This document shows positions 1-10,181 of a DNA stretch of 64,000 bases, in pieces; within the stretch, counting starts at the first letter, position 1, and each line of letters begins with the position of its first letter. Position numbers and translations under genes: made by a program. The stretch lies in NCBI GenBank assembly GCA_003605175.1, contig QWDA01000001.1:1-64000 (forward strand), given 5' to 3'. The stretch comes from Paracoccaceae bacterium. GTDB lineage: Bacteria; Pseudomonadota; Alphaproteobacteria; Rhodobacterales; Rhodobacteraceae. The notes beneath the pieces were generated by a model. That model was not told the DNA's origin and ran no database searches. It was given only the letters and a program-made list of their open reading frames with translations.

Positions 1-51
1 ATCGACATAGCTGAACAGCGACCCGCTCGCCTCATCCGTCCCGCGCATCAT
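1..51 (-). CDS. transposase, N-terminal 17 residues only (continues beyond window)
   Basis: Start codon at 51 on the minus strand; a second Met follows directly. The visible residues match the family signature MRGxDxxSGxLFSYVD. Nothing more can be said about intactness because the gene runs off the left edge. A fragment of the same transposase class (a more C-terminal part) lies at 12.65-13.03 kb. Confidence 0.65.
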   Translation of the reverse strand, partial: MMRGTDEASGSLFSYVD

Positions 52-130
52 ATCCCCCGCCAAAACCGTGCAGCCGGTGAATCATGTTCCTCAAACCGGG
101 CCAAGGGCCGACTTCTTCAGCAGCCTGCTA
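1..130 (-). mobile_element. 5' end of an IS element (IS5/IS1182-type DDE transposase), cut by window edge
   Basis: The minus strand from 51 to 1 encodes MMRGTDEASGSLFSYVD, the very conserved start of a large group of DDE transposases (usually labelled IS5 or IS1182 family) that begin MRGxxxxSGxLFSYVD. The remaining transposase lies outside the window. Bases 52-130 would be the untranslated end of the element; the stretch TTCAGCAGCCTGCTA near 117-131 looks like a terminal repeat, but the partner end is not visible so the exact boundary is a guess. The element abuts a headless protease reading frame, so it probably truncated that gene. Confidence 0.7.
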
Positions 131-636
131 AGTGGATCCAGCACAGAGATGACTCGATTTCTGGTGGAATTGGATTGCCGTCCTTTGATTGTATTAAGAT
201 CGATGTCTCTTGGATTGAGCAGCCGGAAGCAGAAGTTGGCGAAGATGAATCCTTAAAGCCAAGCTTCGAAGAAAATGATTTGGACAAAGATGTAGGTGTT
301 GGTGAGGATGGATATATTTGTGGGTACCCATGGGGATACTCCGCGAGTGAGTCTAGCACAGTTCCAATATTTATTAGGCGAGGAAGAGCCAGCGACTGGC
401 CTCGCCAGTGGGCAAATCTTCTTGACGGGCCAGGAGCAAACTGCATGTCCGGATCGCCAATGTTGATAAAGCGAAACGATGAGTGGAAGATATTTGGAAT
501 GTATCTTGGCGTTGTATATCCGGAGAGTACTTTCTTCTCTCGGCTGGTATCGCAGAACGGAAGGGCAAGTACCTCACCCCTTGGAGAATACCTTCCCATG
601 GATGTGGTCTTGGGGGCCTTGAATCAAGAAGGTTAG
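131..636 (+). pseudogene. trypsin-like serine protease fragment lacking its N-terminus
   Basis: The frame is open from the window start to the stop at 634-636, but protease-like sequence is recognisable only from about 131 (KWIQHRDDS...). An internal ATG at 175 would give 153 residues. The sequence GANCMSGSPML fits the GxSGSP nucleophile motif of chymotrypsin-fold proteases, with the likely catalytic Ser at residue 92 counted from that ATG. The upstream His and Asp halves of the triad are missing or barely represented, so it is probably inactive. Composition is clearly less GC-rich than the neighbours, suggesting acquisition. The adjoining IS end explains the loss of the 5' part. Similar proteases occur as stand-alone trypsin_2 domains in defence modules, but nothing here shows that role. 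Confidence 0.55.
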
Positions 637-699
637 GTCCTCGGGAGCGCGTGGTGCCGCGCCAATCCCGCTGGACCCCGAGTCGACGCCGCGACGGCC

Positions 700-835
700 G
701 AGCGGCGCGCTTTATCTCGCCAGCCCGCCGAACGACCGTCCGGCGCGGGACGTCACCAGAGCGCCAGCCCGCCGGGACGGGCAGGCGCTCGCCCGGCGGC
801 CCGTGCCGGGCCTTGATTCCGGGCGGGGGCGTTGT
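700..835 (-). repeat. MITE-like palindromic repeat, copy A (degenerate)
   Basis: Read on the minus strand this block aligns with the repeat at 42,302-42,440 over more than 100 bases: the same GCCGGGCGAGCGCCTGCCC arm (here its complement at 779-797) followed by CCCGGCGGGCTGGCGCTCTG and a GACG(T)CCGCGCC stretch. The distal arm has decayed. Confidence 0.75.
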
Positions 836-857
836 CCGACCGTCTCGTTGAACAGCG

Positions 858-955
858 CCGGTCCGGTCGTGCCGGAGGCGCGCTTCCGGGGTGATACGGG
901 CAGGCACTGGCCCGGCGGCCCGTGCCGGGCCTTGTCCCGGGCGGGGGCGTTGATC
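858..955 (-). repeat. MITE-like palindromic repeat, partial copy A2
   Basis: A second, more diverged copy in the same orientation. It shares the block GGCGGCCCGTGCCGGGCCTT and the flanking GGGCGGGGGCGTTG with copy A, about 115 bp away, so the two look like a local tandem duplication of one half-element. Confidence 0.65.
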
Positions 956-1109
956 CGGCGTTGCCTGGGAAGGGGCGGGACCGGATGCATTTTCTGCAGG
1001 TCGCCCGGCCCGAAAGGAACAGGCACGCTTACGGCGCGCTTGAGATCGCCGTTGCGGTTGGTCAATGTGGGCCGGCGCCCCGTGCGTGTTTCTGAAGGAG
1101 GAAAATTTG

Positions 1110-1292
1110 ATGAGATGGATTTCTGTCGCGGCATTGGCGCTTGTCCTGGCCCCGGGGTTTTCCGTGGCGATGTCGCCGTCGAGCGGGCCGGGTTGGAGTT
1201 CCGGAGAGCTCTATCATGGCGGCGGGTGCCGCAAGGACTCGCCGCCGGGCCAGTGCTGCCACGCCGGCTCGCAACCCTATCACTGTCACTGA
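1110..1292 (+). CDS. small secreted Cys/His-rich protein with C-terminal YHCH
   Basis: A 60-residue protein. The start at 1110 is chosen because a strong AGGAGG lies at 1096-1101; a longer reading from 1065 lacks such a site. Residues 1-20 (MRWISVAALALVLAPGFSVA) form a signal peptide. The mature part ends with CRKDSPPGQCCHAGSQPYHCH, a Cys/His cluster like the short exported proteins ending in YHCH or VHCH and like excalibur-type calcium/metal-binding tails. It probably acts in the periplasm or outside the cell and may bind a metal, but function is unknown. It stands alone between a repeat region and the convergent eda gene. Confidence 0.7.
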   Translation: MRWISVAALALVLAPGFSVAMSPSSGPGWSSGELYHGGGCRKDSPPGQCCHAGSQPYHCH

Positions 1293-1353
1293 TCCGATCC
1301 GGAGCGACGTGGTTTCCTGCCGTCGCCCGGGCGGCGGGGCAGGGCGCATTGCC

Positions 1354-1391
1354 GGTGTACGGGTAGTGTACAGGTTGTGTACGGGTTGTGC
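1354..1391 (-). repeat. 11-bp-periodic GTACACAACCY array, copy 1
   Basis: Read on the minus strand this is GCACAACCCGTACACAACCT followed by two further units, that is about three and a half tandem units of GTACACAACC(C/T), each 11 bp (about one helical turn). One unit has a CTACC variant. The array lies just beyond the 3' end of eda. A nearly identical array occurs at 11,993-12,030 in the opposite orientation. Such helically phased repeats look like a protein-binding array, but no binding protein is identified. Confidence 0.7.
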
Positions 1392-1409
1392 GGGGGCGAT
1401 TCCGGGCGC

Positions 1410-2045
1410 TCAGAGCCCCGCCGCCTCCCGCGCCAGCGCCTCGATCCGGCCCCAGTCGCCGGCCTGCATCGCGTCTTTCGGCGCCACCCAGGAGCCGCCG
1501 ACGCAGAGGCAGTTCGGCGCGGAGAGGTAGTCCGGCGCCTTCTTAAGGTCGATGCCGCCGGTGGGGCAGAAGGTGATCCTCGGCAGGGGCGAGGCGAAGG
1601 ATTTCAGGGCCGGCGCGCCGCCCGACGCCTCGGCGGGGAAGAATTTCTGGGTGGTGTAGCCGCGCTCCAGGAGCCGCATCGCCTCGCTCGCCGTGGCGGC
1701 GCCGGGCAGGAGCGGCAGGTCGTTGGATTCGCAGGCGTCGAGGAGCCGGTCGGTTGCGCCGGGCGAGACCCCGAACCGGGCGCCCGCCGCCTTCGCCGCC
1801 GCCACATCCTCCGGGGCGAGCAGGGTCCCGGCGCCCACGACCCCGCCGGGCACCGCGGCCATGGCGCGGATCGCGTCGAGCGCGGCGGGGGTGCGCAGGG
1901 TGACTTCCAGGACCGGCAGCCCGCCGGCGACCAGCGCCTCGGCGAGGGGCCTGGCATGGGCCAGGTCGTCGATGACGAGCACCGGGATCACCGGGGCCAT
2001 GCGGCAGAGATCGAGCGCGGCGGCGCTGGCTTCGGTTGGGGTCAT
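1410..2045 (-). CDS. eda: 2-dehydro-3-deoxy-phosphogluconate (KDPG) aldolase
   Basis: A 211-residue cytosolic class I aldolase that splits KDPG into pyruvate and glyceraldehyde 3-phosphate, the last step of the Entner-Doudoroff pathway. It shows the family motif LEVTLRT with catalytic Glu47, and QKFFPAE with the Schiff-base Lys134, followed by the phosphate-binding CPTGGI loop. The length is normal. The ATG at 2045 gives the canonical N-terminus; the frame stays open upstream but would run into the edd gene. It lies 82 bp downstream of edd on the same strand, so the two are very likely one operon controlled by the operator in front of edd. Confidence 0.95.
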   Translation of the reverse strand: MTPTEASAAALDLCRMAPVIPVLVIDDLAHARPLAEALVAGGLPVLEVTLRTPAALDAIRAMAAVPGGVVGAGTLLAPEDVAAAKAAGARFGVSPGATDRLLDACESNDLPLLPGAATASEAMRLLERGYTTQKFFPAEASGGAPALKSFASPLPRITFCPTGGIDLKKAPDYLSAPNCLCVGGSWVAPKDAMQAGDWGRIEALAREAAGL

Positions 2046-2127
2046 CGGGCGTTCTCCGAAACGTCGGGTCCTGTGGCATCTGCCGGGACCATGAGTATTT
2101 GAGCCAGGAAGAAGGGCAAGGCGGTTC

Positions 2128-3933
2128 TCAGACGGCGACGCCGGCCCCCTCGCTCGCCAGCCCGCAATTCTCGCGGAACAGCGCGAACATCTCGCGGCCC
2201 ATCCCATAGCCGTTCGCCGAGAGATCCGCCACCACCGGCGCGCGGGTTTCGAACTCCGTCTCCAGCACCTCGAGCGTGCCGGCCTCGGCATCGACCCGCA
2301 CGCGGTCGCCGTCCTGCAGCCGGGCGATGGCCCCGCCCTTGGCGCCCTCGGGGCTCACATGGATCGCCGCCGGGACCTTGCCCGAGGCGCCCGACATGCG
2401 GCCGTCGGTGACCAGCGCCACCTTGAGGCCGCGGTCGAGCAGCACCGCGAGGATCGGGGTCAGCGAGTGCAGTTCGGGCATGCCGTTCGCGGCGGGGCCC
2501 TGGAAGCGGACCACCACCACGGTGTCCTCGGTGAATTCGCCGGCCTGGAAGGCGGCCTTGACCTCGGACTGGTCGTGGAAGATCCGCGCCTTCGCTTCCA
2601 CCACGCGGTGTTCGGGCTTCACCGCCGAGACCTTCATCACCGCGCGCCCGAGATTGCCCCTGAGCTCCTTCAGCCCGCCGGTGGGCTGGAACGGGTCGTT
2701 CGCGGGGCGCAGGATCTTGTCGTTCAGGCTCTCACGCGGGCCGTCCTCGTAGGTCAGCCGTCCGTCCTTCAGCTTCGGCTCCTGGGCGTAGAGCGAGAGC
2801 CCGTCGCCGCGGATCGTCTTGACGTCCTCGTGCAGGAGGCCCGCGTCGAGAAGCTCGCCGATCATGTAGGCGAGCCCGCCGGCGGCGTGGAAATGGTTCA
2901 CGTCGGCGAGGCCGTTCGGATAGACCTTGGCCATCAGCGGCACGACTTCCGAGAGGTCGTTGAAATCCTCGATGTCCAGAAGAATCCCGGCGGCGCGGGC
3001 CATGGCGGGGAGGTGGATCACCAGGTTGGTCGAGCCGCCCGTCGCCATCAGCCCGACGATGCCGTTGGCGATGGCCTTCTCGTCGAGGATCTGCGCCACC
3101 GGCCGGTAGTCGTTGCCGAGCGCGGTGATCGAGATCGCCTGGCGCACCGCCTCGTCGGTGAGCGCGTCGCGCAGGGGGGTGTTCGGGTTCACGAAGCTCG
3201 CGCCGGGGAGGTGCAGGCCCATGAACTCCATCAGCATCTGGTTGGTGTTCGCGGTGCCATAGAAGGTGCAGGTGCCCGGCCCGTGATAGGAGGCCATCTC
3301 GGCTTCCATCAGCTTGTCGCGGCCGACCTCGCCGGAGGCGAATTGCTGGCGGACCTTGGCCTTTTCGTCGTTCGGGATCCCGGACGGCATCGGCCCGGCG
3401 GGCACGAAGATGCCGGGCAGGTGGCCGAAGGTGGCGGCGGCGATGACGAGGCCCGGCACGATCTTGTCGCAGATGCCGAGATAGAGCGCCGCGTCGAAGG
3501 TGTTGTGCGAGAGCGCCACGCCGGTCGCGAGCGCGATCACGTCGCGGGAGAACAGCGAGAGCTCCATGCCGGGCTGGCCCTGGGTGACCCCGTCGCACAT
3601 CGCCGGCACGCCGCCGGCCACCTGCGCGGTGCCGCCGGCGGCGCGGGCGGCGGCGCGGATCCGGGCGGGGTAGGTCTCGTAGGGCTGATGCGCCGAGAGC
3701 ATGTCGTTATAGGCGGTGACGATCCCGATATTGGCGGCGCGGCCCTCGGCGAGCGACGCCTTGTCGGCACCCATCGCGGCATAGGCATGGGCCTGGTTGC
3801 CGCAGGAGAGATGCGCCCGGCGCGGCCCCTCGTCGGCGGCGCGGGCCACCCGGTCGAGATAGGCGCCGCGGCTGGCGCGGCTGCGCGCGGCGATCCGCTC
3901 GGTGACCTTCATCAAGGTGGCATGGGCTGGCAT
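2128..3933 (-). CDS. edd: 6-phosphogluconate dehydratase
   Basis: A 601-residue IlvD/Edd-family dehydratase, normal length. It converts 6-phosphogluconate to KDPG, the committed Entner-Doudoroff step, using an Fe-S cluster. Cluster-ligand and active-site regions are visible: [28 protein letters not shown] and [16 protein letters not shown], each with the conserved Cys, and the C-terminal [16 protein letters not shown] swivel motif. It is transcribed first, with eda next. Edd rather than dihydroxyacid dehydratase (IlvD) is supported by the N-terminal SRASRGAYL region and by the adjacent eda. Confidence 0.95.
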   Translation of the reverse strand: MPAHATLMKVTERIAARSRASRGAYLDRVARAADEGPRRAHLSCGNQAHAYAAMGADKASLAEGRAANIGIVTAYNDMLSAHQPYETYPARIRAAARAAGGTAQVAGGVPAMCDGVTQGQPGMELSLFSRDVIALATGVALSHNTFDAALYLGICDKIVPGLVIAAATFGHLPGIFVPAGPMPSGIPNDEKAKVRQQFASGEVGRDKLMEAEMASYHGPGTCTFYGTANTNQMLMEFMGLHLPGASFVNPNTPLRDALTDEAVRQAISITALGNDYRPVAQILDEKAIANGIVGLMATGGSTNLVIHLPAMARAAGILLDIEDFNDLSEVVPLMAKVYPNGLADVNHFHAAGGLAYMIGELLDAGLLHEDVKTIRGDGLSLYAQEPKLKDGRLTYEDGPRESLNDKILRPANDPFQPTGGLKELRGNLGRAVMKVSAVKPEHRVVEAKARIFHDQSEVKAAFQAGEFTEDTVVVVRFQGPAANGMPELHSLTPILAVLLDRGLKVALVTDGRMSGASGKVPAAIHVSPEGAKGGAIARLQDGDRVRVDAEAGTLEVLETEFETRAPVVADLSANGYGMGREMFALFRENCGLASEGAGVAV

Positions 3934-3982
3934 GGCGGTTCCTCCCCGGGCGAGGCTAGCACGATTTCGGCGAGTTTACCCT

Positions 3983-3994
3983 GTTAGCGCTAAC
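3983..3994. promoter_or_regulatory. LacI/GalR-type operator GTTAGCGCTAAC upstream of edd
   Basis: A perfect 12-bp palindrome, centred about 55 bp before the edd start. It matches the consensus of LacI-family gluconate/sugar-acid repressors (GntR, KdgR-like), with the central CG and flanking TTA/TAA. The repressor gene is not in the window. It plausibly makes edd-eda inducible by a sugar acid or sugar phosphate. Confidence 0.75.
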
Positions 3995-4130
3995 GGTACC
4001 AGTTCGATTTCGCCGATGCTGCATTGCGGCATATGCATAGCGGGGCTGCAGGAATGGCGGTGGTGAAGCGCGGGCGGCTTGCCTAGCTATCCCGGCAAGG
4101 AGGAACCGCAAGGTCCTGAAGGAAAAGATC

Positions 4131-4286
4131 ATGAGCAGAGATTTCGACATCACCAATCTCGACCACGCCGCCATCGAGCGCGAGGCCCGGCGGCTGCGCG
4201 CGCAGGCGATCGCGTCCGGCCTGCGTTCGGTGCGGGCCTGGACCGTGGCCGCGCTGCAGCGCCGGACGGCCGCGCAGACCGCCTGA
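4131..4286 (+). CDS. small basic alphaproteobacterial protein of unknown function
   Basis: A 51-residue reading frame, MSRDFDITNLDHAAIEREAR..., with an amphipathic helix rich in Arg/Ala (REARRLRAQAIASG) and a C-terminal RSVRAWTVAALQRR. It resembles the short REARRLRA-type proteins common in Rhodobacteraceae and superficially DUF1127-like proteins; I cannot assign a function. A purine-rich stretch (GAAGGAAAAG) precedes the ATG, and a strong hairpin-plus-T terminator follows 27 bp after the stop, which together support a real transcription unit. It is divergent from edd. Confidence 0.65.
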   Translation: MSRDFDITNLDHAAIEREARRLRAQAIASGLRSVRAWTVAALQRRTAAQTA

Positions 4287-4312
4287 CACCGCGCCCCTTT
4301 CGGGCACAGGGC

Positions 4313-4347
4313 GAACCCCGGGCTTGTCGTCCGGGGTTCTGTCTTTT
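4313..4347 (+). terminator. Rho-independent terminator
   Basis: GAACCCCGG (4313-4321) pairs perfectly with CCGGGGTTC (4331-4339) across a 9-base loop, followed by TGTCTTTT. It ends the small gene at 4131 and insulates the methyltransferase gene that starts at 4394. Confidence 0.85.
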
Positions 4348-4393
4348 CCACCGGCCGCTTCCGCTTTCCCGCGGGATCGGCTAACCGGGCGCC

Positions 4394-5593
4394 ATGTCCG
4401 ACAGCACCCGTCCCGTGATCCGCCTCCTGCCCAAGACCGACCCGCGGCCGATTCGCCGGGGCGCGCCCTGGGCCTATGCCAACCAGTTGGTGCTCGACCG
4501 CCGCGCGAAGGCGCTGGCGCCGGGCAGCATTGCCGTGCTGGAGGATGCCGAGCGGCGTCCGCTGGCGACGGTGGCGGTCAATCCGGGCTCGAAGATCATG
4601 GCGCGGGTGCTCGACCCGGACCCGGCGGCGGAAATCGACGAGGCCTGGTTCCGGGTCCGCCTGAATCGGGCGCTGGCGTTGCGCGACAGGTTATACGACG
4701 CACCGTTCTACCGGCTCGTCCATGCCGAGGGCGACGGGCTCCCGGGCGTGGTGATCGACCGGTTCGGCGATGCCGCGGTGATCCAGCCCAATGCCGCCTG
4801 GGCCGAGGTGCTGTTCGACGTGCTGGTCTCGGCGCTGGTGGCGGTGACCGGGGTAACGACCGTGGTCAAGAACGCCTCGGGCCGGACCCGGGCGCTGGAA
4901 GGGCTCGACGATGCGGGCGGCGTGGTGCTGGGCGCGGTGGATGGGCCTTTGCCGGTGCCGATGAACGGCGCCACCTACATGGCCGATCTCACCGGCGGGC
5001 AGAAGACCGGGCTGTTCTACGACCAGCGGCCGAACCACGCCTTCGCGGCGCGGCTGGCCTCCGGCGGGACGGTTCTCGACATGTTCAGCCATGTGGGCGG
5101 CTTCGCGCTCGCGGCGCTGGCGGCGGGGGCCACCGGGGCGCTGGCGGTGGACGGCTCGCGCGACGCGCTGGCGCTGGCCGAGGCCGGCGCGGCGGCCGCG
5201 GGGCTCTCGGACCGTTACGCGACACGGCAGGGCGATGCTTTCGACGTGCTGACGGCGCTCGCCGGGGAGGGCGCGCGGTTCGATACGGTGGTCTGCGATC
5301 CGCCCGCCTTCGCGCCGTCGAAACCGGCGCTCGAGGCCGGGCTCCGCGCCTACGAGCGGGTGGCGCGGCTCGCCGCGCCCCTGGTGACCCCGGGCGGCTA
5401 CCTGGTGCTGTGCTCCTGCTCGCATGCCGCCGATCTCGCCGCGTTCCGCACCGCCTCGCTGCGCGGCGTGGGCCGGGCCGGGCGGCAGGCGCAGATCCTC
5501 GCCACGGGCGGCGCGGGGCCGGATCATCCGCAACACCCGCAACTGGCCGAAAGCGGCTATCTCAAGGCGCTGTTCCTCCGGCTCGACGGATGA
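4394..5593 (+). CDS. class I SAM-dependent rRNA (cytosine) methyltransferase, RlmI-like
   Basis: A 399-residue protein. It has an N-terminal PUA-like domain (about 8-90: RPIRRGAPWAYANQLV), a central EEHEE-type region, and a Rossmann methyltransferase domain from about 200. The SAM-binding motif is VLDMFSHVGGFALAAL and the catalytic-loop motif is VCDPPAFAPSK. This architecture matches the RlmI/RlmK family that methylates 23S rRNA cytosines; the exact target base cannot be told from sequence. Its stop codon overlaps the start of the PIN-domain gene (ATGA), so the pair is translationally coupled. Confidence 0.85.
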   Translation: MSDSTRPVIRLLPKTDPRPIRRGAPWAYANQLVLDRRAKALAPGSIAVLEDAERRPLATVAVNPGSKIMARVLDPDPAAEIDEAWFRVRLNRALALRDRLYDAPFYRLVHAEGDGLPGVVIDRFGDAAVIQPNAAWAEVLFDVLVSALVAVTGVTTVVKNASGRTRALEGLDDAGGVVLGAVDGPLPVPMNGATYMADLTGGQKTGLFYDQRPNHAFAARLASGGTVLDMFSHVGGFALAALAAGATGALAVDGSRDALALAEAGAAAAGLSDRYATRQGDAFDVLTALAGEGARFDTVVCDPPAFAPSKPALEAGLRAYERVARLAAPLVTPGGYLVLCSCSHAADLAAFRTASLRGVGRAGRQAQILATGGAGPDHPQHPQLAESGYLKALFLRLDG

Positions 5594-6126
5594 AGGTGCT
5601 GATCGACGCCTGCGTGCTCTACCCGACGGTGTTGCGCGAGGTGGTGATCGGCGTCGCGGCGACGGGGTATTTCACGCCGCTCTGGTCGGCGCGGGTCCTC
5701 GAGGAATGGGCGCGGGCGGCGGCGCGGATCGGCCAGGAGGAGATCGCGCGGGGCGAGATCGCGGCGCTGCGGGCGGCCTGGCCGGGGGCGGAAGTGGCGG
5801 TGTCCGGGGCCACCATGGCGCGGCTCTGGCTGCCCGATCCGGACGATGTGCATGTGCTGGCTGCGGCGGTGGATGGCGGGGCGGAGGCGCTGCTGACGCT
5901 GAACCTGCGGGATTTTCCGACCCGGGTGCTTTCCGGAGAGGGCGTCCTGCGCCGCGATCCGGACGGGTTCCTCCTGGAGGCGCTGTCCGACCGGCCCGAG
6001 GCGGTGCGCGACGTGGTGGCAGGCGTCCTTGCCCGTGCGCGCGCCGTTGGCATCGAGGGCGAGGCCCGCCCGCTCCTGAAGCGCGCGCGCCTGCCGCGCT
6101 TCGCGAAGGCGGTGACGGGGAGCTAG
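5590..6126 (+). CDS. PIN-domain protein (putative ribonuclease)
   Basis: A 178-residue protein beginning MKVLIDACVLYPTVLREVVI, the first strand of a PIN nuclease fold with the first acidic residue Asp6. Further acidic residues occur at LPDPDDVHVLAAA and LTLNLRDFP, matching the PIN catalytic pattern. It looks like the orphan PIN proteins conserved in Rhodobacteraceae (often labelled RSP_2648 family) rather than a VapC toxin, since no antitoxin gene precedes it. The ATGA overlap with the rRNA methyltransferase suggests a role in RNA processing or surveillance, which is inference. Confidence 0.8.
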   Translation: MKVLIDACVLYPTVLREVVIGVAATGYFTPLWSARVLEEWARAAARIGQEEIARGEIAALRAAWPGAEVAVSGATMARLWLPDPDDVHVLAAAVDGGAEALLTLNLRDFPTRVLSGEGVLRRDPDGFLLEALSDRPEAVRDVVAGVLARARAVGIEGEARPLLKRARLPRFAKAVTGS

Positions 6127-6175
6127 AGCGGTACGCCCTTGCAACGTTTTTCCCCGCCCGAATAGCGCCGAAGGC

Positions 6176-6316
6176 GCCGGGCGAGCGCCTGCCCGTCCCC
6201 ACGGGCTGGCGCTTTGGCGACGCTTGCGAAGACCTTCGAGGTCGGAGGTGAACTGCACCATAAAACGCGCCGAACAATCGTTGTGGCGCCATCCCATGGG
6301 CAGGCGCTCGCCCGGC
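6176..6316 (+). repeat. MITE-like palindromic repeat, copy B with perfect 19-bp terminal inverted repeats
   Basis: GCCGGGCGAGCGCCTGCCC at 6176-6194 is exactly complementary to 6298-6316, enclosing a 141-bp element with no coding capacity. The interior contains CATAAAACGCGCC and CAATCGTTGTGGCGCCATCC, shared with copy D at 42.3 kb. It sits between the 3' ends of the PIN gene and ppx, so it could also act as a bidirectional transcription barrier. Structure and dispersal resemble non-autonomous MITEs. Confidence 0.8.
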
Positions 6317-6349
6317 TTTGCGCTTCGTCGGACGGCATCCGCCCTGCGT

Positions 6350-7930
6350 CTAGCCCTTCGGCCGGATCACCCGGGTTTCGGCGCCGAGCGCGGTGGCGAG
6401 CGTGTTGAAGCGCGCTTCGGTCACTTCGCCGAACAGGCCCTCGGCGCCGGCGGCGAGATGCATCTCGAGGCGCTTCTTCTTCGGGAACCAGTCGAGATGG
6501 CCCATCAGGTCTTCCGACTGCACGGTGAGCATCGCGCCGAAGCGCATCGCCTTGCCGACGATCTCGGCCTCGCGCAACTCCTCCGGCGAGAGCAGCGCGA
6601 ACAGCGGTTCGAAGGGCGAGCCGGTGCGGGAATTCTTGTAGCGGTGCAGAAGGCAGACCCCGAGAAACACCCGCTCGCGGTGGTCGAGCCCGCCAAGATT
6701 GGCGCGGGTCGCATTGTCGAAGCAGACCTCGTGGCGATAGTCGGGATGTGCCCGCCAGCTCACGTCGTGGAGCAGGCAGGCCGCCTTGATGATGCGCTTG
6801 CGCTCGTCGGGCGTTGACCGGAACAGCGGCAGGATGAAATCGTAGAGCCGCCGGCCGAAACCGGGCATCCGCGCGTCCTTGGCCTCGGCGAAGCGGCAGG
6901 CCTCGATCAGCGGGTCGCGGTCGCGCAGGCGCTGGGGCATCTGCTCGTAGAGCAGGCCCTCGCGGATCCCGTAGCTCGAGATGGCGATGTCATGCGGCTT
7001 GAAGGTTGCGACCAGCGCGCGCAACACCTCGGCCGCGATCGGCACCAGCGCCATCCGCGCCTGACCGAGCCCGCAGCGAAGCCGCAGGTCCTCGATTTCG
7101 CTTTCGGCGATGTAGTCGATGGTGGCGAGCAGCGATTTCCGCGACATCCGGTATTCGTGGAGCACCGCGAGCGGGTAGTTGCGCCGCTCCATGTCGATCC
7201 GCGCGATGGCCCGCCAGGAGCCGCCGACGAGGAACAGCCTGTCGCGCTGGGCCCCGAAGGTTTCCTGAAGTTCGGTAACCACGTCCTTGATATGCTTGCG
7301 CAAAGCGCGCTTGCCGCCTTTGATGGACTTGAGCCGGAACGGGCCGAGCTGCGAGGTCACGCGGCGACCGACCTTGCCGTCGCGCAATTCGGCCAGTTCC
7401 ATCGACGACCCGCCGATATCGCAGACAAGGCCATAGGCGCCGGGCCAGCCGAGCAGCACTCCCTGGGCCGAGAGCCGCGCCTCCTCCTCGCCGTCGATCA
7501 CGAACAGCCGGAGCCCGGTCGCGGCCTCGATCTCGCGGCGGAATTCGGGCCCGTCCTCGGCTTCGCGCATCGCGGCGGTGGCGACGGCGGTAAGCGGCGT
7601 GATGCCCATGCTTTCGGCCAGGATCTGGAACCGCCGGATCGCCGAGAGCGCCCGGACCTTGCCCTCGGGCGAGAGCCGGCCGGTTTCCACCATGCCGTCG
7701 CCGAGGCCGGCCATGACCTTTTCGTTGTAGAAGAAGGCGGGGCTGCGCGCGGCTCCGTCGAACACCACCAGGCGGACCGAGTTCGAGCCCACATCGACCA
7801 CGCCGACGCGCGACAGGGCGCGGGCCGAGGGATCGTCGAACAGCGGGCGGCCGAACGGGCCCCATTCGTCGGCGGCTTGTTCAGAAGATCCGTCCAACTG
7901 GCTTCCCCGGGCAGCTTTCGCCCGGACCAT
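6350..7930 (-). CDS. ppx: Ppx/GppA-family exopolyphosphatase
   Basis: A 526-residue protein from the ATG at 7930; an in-frame TTG at 7954 gives eight more residues. The N-terminal ASKHA phosphatase fold begins about residue 43 (VGVVDVGSNSVRLVVF), with the ATP/phosphate loop VCDIGGSSMELAEL and FLVGGSWRAIARID. A C-terminal HD-like helical domain follows, with LLHDVSWRAHPDYRHE. It hydrolyses terminal phosphate from polyphosphate and/or pppGpp. It follows ppk by a few bases on the same strand, so polyphosphate synthesis and breakdown are co-expressed. Confidence 0.93.
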   Translation of the reverse strand: MVRAKAARGSQLDGSSEQAADEWGPFGRPLFDDPSARALSRVGVVDVGSNSVRLVVFDGAARSPAFFYNEKVMAGLGDGMVETGRLSPEGKVRALSAIRRFQILAESMGITPLTAVATAAMREAEDGPEFRREIEAATGLRLFVIDGEEEARLSAQGVLLGWPGAYGLVCDIGGSSMELAELRDGKVGRRVTSQLGPFRLKSIKGGKRALRKHIKDVVTELQETFGAQRDRLFLVGGSWRAIARIDMERRNYPLAVLHEYRMSRKSLLATIDYIAESEIEDLRLRCGLGQARMALVPIAAEVLRALVATFKPHDIAISSYGIREGLLYEQMPQRLRDRDPLIEACRFAEAKDARMPGFGRRLYDFILPLFRSTPDERKRIIKAACLLHDVSWRAHPDYRHEVCFDNATRANLGGLDHRERVFLGVCLLHRYKNSRTGSPFEPLFALLSPEELREAEIVGKAMRFGAMLTVQSEDLMGHLDWFPKKKRLEMHLAAGAEGLFGEVTEARFNTLATALGAETRVIRPKG

Positions 7931-7966
7931 GGCGCGGGGGCCCCCGGAGGTCAAAGGAAAAGGCCG

Positions 7967-10171
<2,205 letters not shown>

Positions 10172-10181
10172 GGCGATCGCG

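Larger units (their letters stand above)
637..1109. other. 473-bp intergenic region filled with copies of a dispersed palindromic repeat
   Basis: No convincing gene was found. Two inverted copies of the GC-rich palindromic repeat described separately occupy roughly 700-835 and 858-955. The rest (640-700, 955-1090) shows no recognisable feature apart from the ribosome binding site AGGAGG at 1096-1101 that serves the small gene at 1110. Confidence 0.6.

Noticed and set aside
5593-6126. VapC toxin of a VapBC pair
   Set aside because: No small antitoxin gene lies next to it; the upstream overlapping gene is an rRNA methyltransferase.
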